From Anseranas semipalmata (lineage: Eukaryota; Chordata; Aves; Anseriformes; Anseranatidae), in contig VXAA01005193.1 of the NCBI GenBank assembly GCA_013399115.1, forward strand, positions 440,805 to 504,804: a stretch of DNA of 64,000 nucleotides. The letters are read 5' to 3'. The translations under genes were made by a program, and so were the position numbers. Under the pieces are notes generated by a model that was not told where the DNA came from, did no database searches, and was given only the letters and a program-made list of their open reading frames with translations. Shown here in pieces: positions 58,481 to 64,000 of this stretch. Within the stretch, counting starts at the first letter, position 1. Each line of letters starts with the position of its first letter.

Positions 58481-61400
58481 GCTACTGCACTGGCCAGGTC
58501 TTCCTTGTTGCTTTTGGAAGCGCTTAGACACCTAGCTTCTTTATTTTTATTCTTACCCCAAAAATCAAATTACATTTACAGTAACTGCAAATTACAGCAA
58601 TCTTTTTGAAGCCTTTCTGCCTTTTTAAGTATTCTCCTAAACCAATAAGCATGACTTTCCCCACTAGTTGATATAAACTACTACGGTGCCCTGCTATATA
58701 ACGTCTGCTTTCCTAGCGGCCCTTTATGCCAACACTTATACACAAACCAAGCCTTTTGCTATGCATTCTTCTTAAATAAAAACAGAAGAAACCCACCTCT
58801 ATGCGGCATCCTCTCCTACCCCTTTGAAGTTCTGGCACAGAAAGAGATAAAATTAGTGTCACTGAAAACTCAGATGCCTAGTTATTCAGAGAAAAAAAAA
58901 AATGGCACAATCCCTGAATTTTCTAGTACACAGGTATGACAGTCTGCAAATTCAAAAGCAACTTCCTTTATATACAAATGCATAATTTTCCATATGAGAG
59001 GTTTATTACCCTATGCTGCTGCCTATTTTTTATATTTAGTATATCACACACTTTATGTGGTGATGTGTAACTATCTTAGAGAAGTTACCAGAAGTTTTCT
59101 CATGTAAGAGGGAGTTGTAACTTTCAGCTATACTAGAAATGGAGTAACTATTTCAGAACAAGGAGAAGTGCACTACTCAGACAGTTCTGTTAATGTGACC
59201 TGCAGTAAACATAAAAGTTCTGGTATTTAAACCACCAAGCTGGATATTTTTCATATTTCACGTGGCTGAGATAATGGTTTAGGCCCCCTCCAAATTCAGG
59301 AATATACTTGTATACTCTGAATCAGCCGTACGCCTAAGCATATCTTGAAATATTTTCCTCACAAAAAGGATCAAGAATGTGTCCTAGTCCTGCTCCCTCA
59401 AAGCAGCCATGAAATACCTATTAAATTTAGTCCTGAATTAAGTGAAAAACACTTCAAAGAACAAAGAAATTCTGAAGCAAATTCTGCAGCAGAGAATCAG
59501 TACCGCGGCAGCTTCTACACTGTGAAATACACACAGTACTACCTATAGCCAGCCTCTGACAGTGGTCAGCTCCTGGCACCAAATACACAGTCCAAAATGT
59601 AACATGGCTGGCTTTGCTCCATAAATATCAGGATACTCTCATTTTTCCCAAAACACACAGAATATGATCACAGACTTCTGAGCAGTCAAAACGGTGCTTT
59701 AGCAAAGCAAACATACAATCCTCTTTCCAGAGATCTTACACATTGGTCATTCTCAGTGGACATTTCTAGCAGCTCTTATGACCGTGCAAGGACTCCCTAC
59801 TGTTCCGCTCATGAATTGTGCTAGACACTCTACAGTCATAGCACAGTGACGGGCAAGACAAAAAACAGAAGAAATACAATCCTTTATTAAGTTAATCTGT
59901 CATGAAGACTTTTTTTTTTTTAATTTAGAGATTTAAATGTAAAACGGGAATTTTTGGATGGAAAACAATGGGCAGGTACAGGTGAGTTGGCAAGAAGATT
60001 TTGAGATGGTGTTCTACATAGGTATCTAAGACTATAAATGAGAGAATTTATTTTACACTGTTGTGCCTATAGGAACTGCAAAAGCTAGATATGACATTCA
60101 AAATATTTTTTCTGTTCTTGAAGGACCAATATTTCACTGCTTTCTTACAAAAAAGGAAGCTTTTATCAAAGCTTTATCTTGTAAAATTTTGCTGATATTA
60201 AGATGCTTGGTGTCCCTCCTGCAAACCTCTACACAGAGTAAATTAAGGAAGACACTATCCTTTTTGTATGTGGACTTGGACATTGTCTGTTAGATACTTC
60301 ATTCAAATCACAGACTTCATAAATAACCAGCTCCTCTGCTCTGGGAGAACTCGCACGAATCTTCCCTCTCCAAGAGATTCTGAAGGATCCATGCATATCA
60401 TGCATATGCTAGAATTTCTTTTGAGCAGCGTAGTTTAAGGCAAAAATAGCAAAGAATATTCATGGATTCAGTGAAAAAAAGAATTTTAAGTAAGATGTTT
60501 GAAGAACCACGCTTTTACTTTGACATGTGTAACACTGAAACCTAGTGGATAAGAACTACATTATTATTGTGAAAGGCAAAGTACGAAGCAGCCTGCAGAT
60601 AGAAGTGAAAGCTACCAGAAAAATCGATTTTGATGGAGGTGAAAAAACAAGATTCTGATGAACTCAAAGTAATTTCAACTAAACACAATGTCAGCCATCA
60701 CAGTATTTAATGAGTTTTTCTAAGAATAAAGACAGAATTCGGTTCTGAGAGAACATACAATATGCAACCATAAAGAAACATTTCTCTGCTAAGAAAGCTT
60801 GCTAGATGTGTGACACTCAACAATCACTCATCCTCTTATTCACGCACTCATTTAAAATCTCCTTGAGGTGTGCTGCTGAAAAGGATGAAGAACCCAAAGT
60901 GTCTGCTTATTTGCCTGAATTTCAGCAATACCTAAACCAGTTGTTCCAAATTATATTTACAAGTAATTTAAACCAATGTGAAAAATCTAACAGATACATA
61001 ATTTTAAGCCCAGTTTATATAATCTTAATTTGCAACTTTATCATGGCAAGCCAAGCCATTAAATCAGTTATACATCTACCCTAAATCAGGACAGAGTAGT
61101 TACCAAAAGTTGTAGTTTGCCACTAGTGCTCTGCCTGTAACAGGGTAGCCAGTAAAACAGCCGACCTTTTCTAAACGCAAAACAATAAAACACACCATTA
61201 CATACCGAGAAGACTGAAGACAGTAGGATAACATGCATACATTGGACAGAGAAGACTGCTCATGGACCACAATTCCAGTTCTTGGATAAAGCTTTCACAC
61301 AGTACATAAACACACACACTCATACCACAAACCGTATCTCCAAAACTGAAATTCTCTTCTATGAGTTGAAAATTAGTGAAGACTCCTGTCCAGCTAGGAG

Positions 61401-63439
61401 TCTTCAGTACTTGCTCCTCAGTGCTCACTGTTCATCCTGAATTCAGTTAGCAGCAGTGCTTTTTCTTCTAAAATACACAGAGCTAAGATGGCTGAAAGTT
61501 TCATGCTTCTCAAGATGTCAGAAAGAAGACTTCCTTTACCTGGGATGACAACTGTGCCCTACTATATTGCTGTCATAAACAATTAAGCCTGCTCTGTCTA
61601 TCACAGTTCAGACTTGGGATCTATTTGCCCCTACAGCAAAGCCTTTGCAGACTAATATGCTCTGGAGCTTTAAAGCAGGTTACATTTTCTCCCTTGCCCT
61701 ACCCAAATTTCCTGCTCCTAATGTTTGTTTTAGCTTTACAAGCTTGAATCAGGTGCAAACAAGATGATGTTCAGATCACATTTGGGAAATCTCCACTTGA
61801 AAGTGTGAACGCTAAAGGGCTCTCTTCCCTATTATGCCCCAAACACAAACGTCTTGGCAGGACAACCAAGTGGAGACAGCAACAGCAGAAAAGGCGGTAT
61901 CCTGCATTTTTCCATATAATGCAAGCATCTCTAACGACAGAAAGAAGTGCGTTAAAACTACTGGTTACCTCTTCCAACAAAGACAGCCTCTCTTGCCTCC
62001 GGGGAAATCTTGCAACAGGATAACAACTCAAGATACTGTTGCAAACCTCCAAGAGAAATGCCATTAGAGGGCCTAGATAACTTTTCCCAATTTACAACTT
62101 CCATTCCAATAAATCCTTAAGTATTTTATTCTGCTGTGATTTATACTGTTGCAGTTGTTTTTTTCCCCATCAAATAATTGATCAATGTATAAAAATGATA
62201 TTTCTCACCTGAGGGCAGTTACCAAGGCAACAAGTAATTCTGCACATAGTCCTGGGGAACAGTAAACTAAGGGACAAGAAGCAATACTGAAAATGTCTAG
62301 ATTGTAATAAAACATTGACATTCATGGCAAGACTGATTAATAAAAATGCAAAAACATATCTGAGTTTGTTGGACTATCTGCTGTTTCAGTAGCAAATTCA
62401 CATTATGACTTGGAAAACTCGACTGCCTTGTGGATATATCCCTGATCAACAGTCTCTATTTCAACAGCCAGAGCAGCTGAGGATTCTTAGATCAGAGTTA
62501 CAGACTAATAACCAAGAAATTTCAAAAAGAAGGAGAATTTGTGTTAGTTCCCATCTAGCCTAGTAAGCAGCCTAAAAAACACTAAAATAAAAATTAGTTG
62601 GAGCAGGCCCTCTGAAGAGATTTGTGAGAGAAACCCAGAAGGCAAATAGATGAAATTAAGAAGAAATATAGTAACCGATAATCGATAGCCACGTTTCAGA
62701 AAAAGATGCAAGAAACAGTTAAGGAACAACCTACTCATAAACTTGGACATGTAGAGGAAAACATGTCCATCCCAGAATGATCATTCAAAAAAAAGTGAAC
62801 CTATTCCACAAACCAGCATATACTTTCTTTGAATAAATATCAGCAATAATTTTGAAGGTGAGCACAGACTGAAATGGAAGAGTATGTACCTTTAAGAAAA
62901 GAAAAATTCCCTGGCATCTTCATATTTTAAAATCCCCTACTTAGGAATTCTGCTTGTTCATATAGGTGCACCCATGTCCCTGAGCAAATGCAAGAACTGT
63001 GCTCCTACCCAGAGGACTCTTCATCAGCAGAGATGCAACTGGACATAAAGCTGCAGGATGCAAGCTGCACCCACCTTAACGTTTCCTATAACAAAGAAAA
63101 GATGCAAGTATTTTTTAACATTTACCACAGCAGTATTATTTCTAACAAGGCTGCCTCTTAAAGACTGGGGTCCAGACACAACTCTAGGAAGTACAGTATC
63201 TCACATTATGCACAGCTCCCAAGAATACAGCTGAGGGGAGGAAAAAAAACCAAAAACATGCGATAGGTTATTATGGATATGCGATGCCAAGTCACTACAG
63301 ATAGTTTTAATCTCTCTGATAAACTAAACTATAGAAAAGCAATAGAAAAGACAGCTAAAGGCACCGGGAGATTATTTAGCAATTATTGTGATTGCTAGTT
63401 CTAAGATCTAAGCCTGAAGGGACAGACAGACACAAACAT

Positions 63440-63454
63440 AAATAAATAAATAAA
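63440..63454. repeat. (TAAA)n tetranucleotide run
   Basis: Nearly four copies of TAAA in CELF1 upstream DNA. Confidence 0.9.
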
Positions 63455-63879
63455 GATACTCAGGAAGTCCAAGCTCTTGTAGACCAGAAGCAAAGCATAT
63501 TTTAAGATGCAAATCCCCACCAAGTATTCTTCTAAATCAAGGGAGCTCCCGGTGAAACACACCCAATGACCACACTCAAGCATACAATACAAAGAAAGCT
63601 GCAACATTTGAAAAATGCTCCCCGACAACTTCTGGCAGAAGAGAATGTCTGTGCCTTAAAGGTGAAAATGTCTGGGCCACGATTCCTCAGGAATTTAAGG
63701 GAGTAAAGGTTCCACGCTTTATTATAATACTGCCTCCCTACTTCCTTCTCATAACCAGTTCTATAAAAATCTCATGCTGTTATTAACCTTTATTGCTTCT
63801 CCATGTATTTATCATTCATTTTACGATCAGTCTCTCCTGGTTTTCGGGTTTTCTTATTTCTCTTCTTACTTCATTCCAA

Positions 63880-64000
63880 GAGCGCCCACGACTCCTCACA
63901 CTCGAGGCTGCAAATCCGCACACCGTGAACTCCAACCCCCTGCTTTCGCTTCCCGCACACTCCCCACCGGCCCGCAAGGCGTGCCCCCGACGACACGCGG
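63880..64000 (-). promoter_or_regulatory. CELF1: Edge of a CpG island, likely CELF1 promoter side
   Basis: The last 120 bases turn abruptly GC-rich with about fourteen CpGs and end in CCCCCGACGACACGCGG. This contrasts with the AT-rich intron to its left. It is upstream of CELF1 coding exons on the gene's strand, so the first exon and promoter probably begin at or beyond the right edge. Which gene the island serves cannot be proved inside the window. Confidence 0.5.

Larger units (their letters stand above)
35772..63880 (-). other. CELF1: CELF1 5' intronic region (no coding exon found)
   Basis: Some 28 kb upstream of the first coding exon. By analogy with the large 5' introns of mammalian CELF1 it should hold one or more non-coding first exons, which cannot be defined without transcripts. 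I see an A21 run at 41478-41498, an (ATT)n run at 49630-49650, a (TAAA)n run at 63440-63454, (GTTTT) runs near 43739-43770 and 46681-46696, and a perfect hairpin at 58205-58225. All reading frames here are short and uncharacteristic of conserved proteins. Confidence 0.65.

Overview
This window is vertebrate nuclear DNA, almost certainly from a bird. It is AT-rich, the genes are split by introns with GT/AG borders, and intergenic DNA is low. A degraded CR1 LINE 3' end at about 18788-18884, with its diagnostic terminal ATTCTATGAT-type tail, is the mark of sauropsid and especially avian genomes. The species cannot be told from the sequence alone.

The window holds two genes in tandem, both on the minus strand. 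RAPSN (rapsyn, the acetylcholine receptor clustering scaffold) enters from the left edge. Only coding exons 1 and 2 are inside (residues 1-177), so its 3' half lies to the left of position 1. CELF1 (CUG-BP/Elav-like family member 1) fills most of the rest. I reconstruct every coding exon from the stop codon at 18287 to the ATG at 33666-33668, giving a 484-residue protein in the shortest-acceptor reading apart from the exon 4 choice. An upstream in-frame coding exon at 35692-35762 adds 27 residues. The same two neighbours occur in the same order and orientation on human 11p11.2.

Layout: 1-4150 RAPSN exons 1-2 and introns; about 4151-4700 RAPSN 5' UTR and promoter candidates; about 4700-8900 intergenic, with a very regular 12-bp minisatellite at 5698-5851; about 8905-18286 an unusually long CELF1 3' UTR ending at a convincing ATTAAA plus GU-rich poly(A) site; 18287-33678 CELF1 coding exons and introns, with CR1 in the last intron; 33679-35771 the intron and alternative N-terminal exon; about 35772-64000 5' intron(s) of CELF1. 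There is a CpG-enriched patch near 57.9-58.5 kb, and a CpG-rich edge at 63.88-64.0 kb that may be the start of the promoter island.

I found no phage, CRISPR, operon or otherwise undescribed system; this is an ordinary vertebrate locus. The most informative observations concern CELF1 protein diversity. Three exons carry tandem splice acceptors that change the protein in frame by 1-4 residues, an extra exon changes the N terminus, and the 3' UTR is long with several internal AATAAA hexamers. Both genes act on RNA or synapse biology in muscle and nerve, but nothing in the sequence shows joint regulation.
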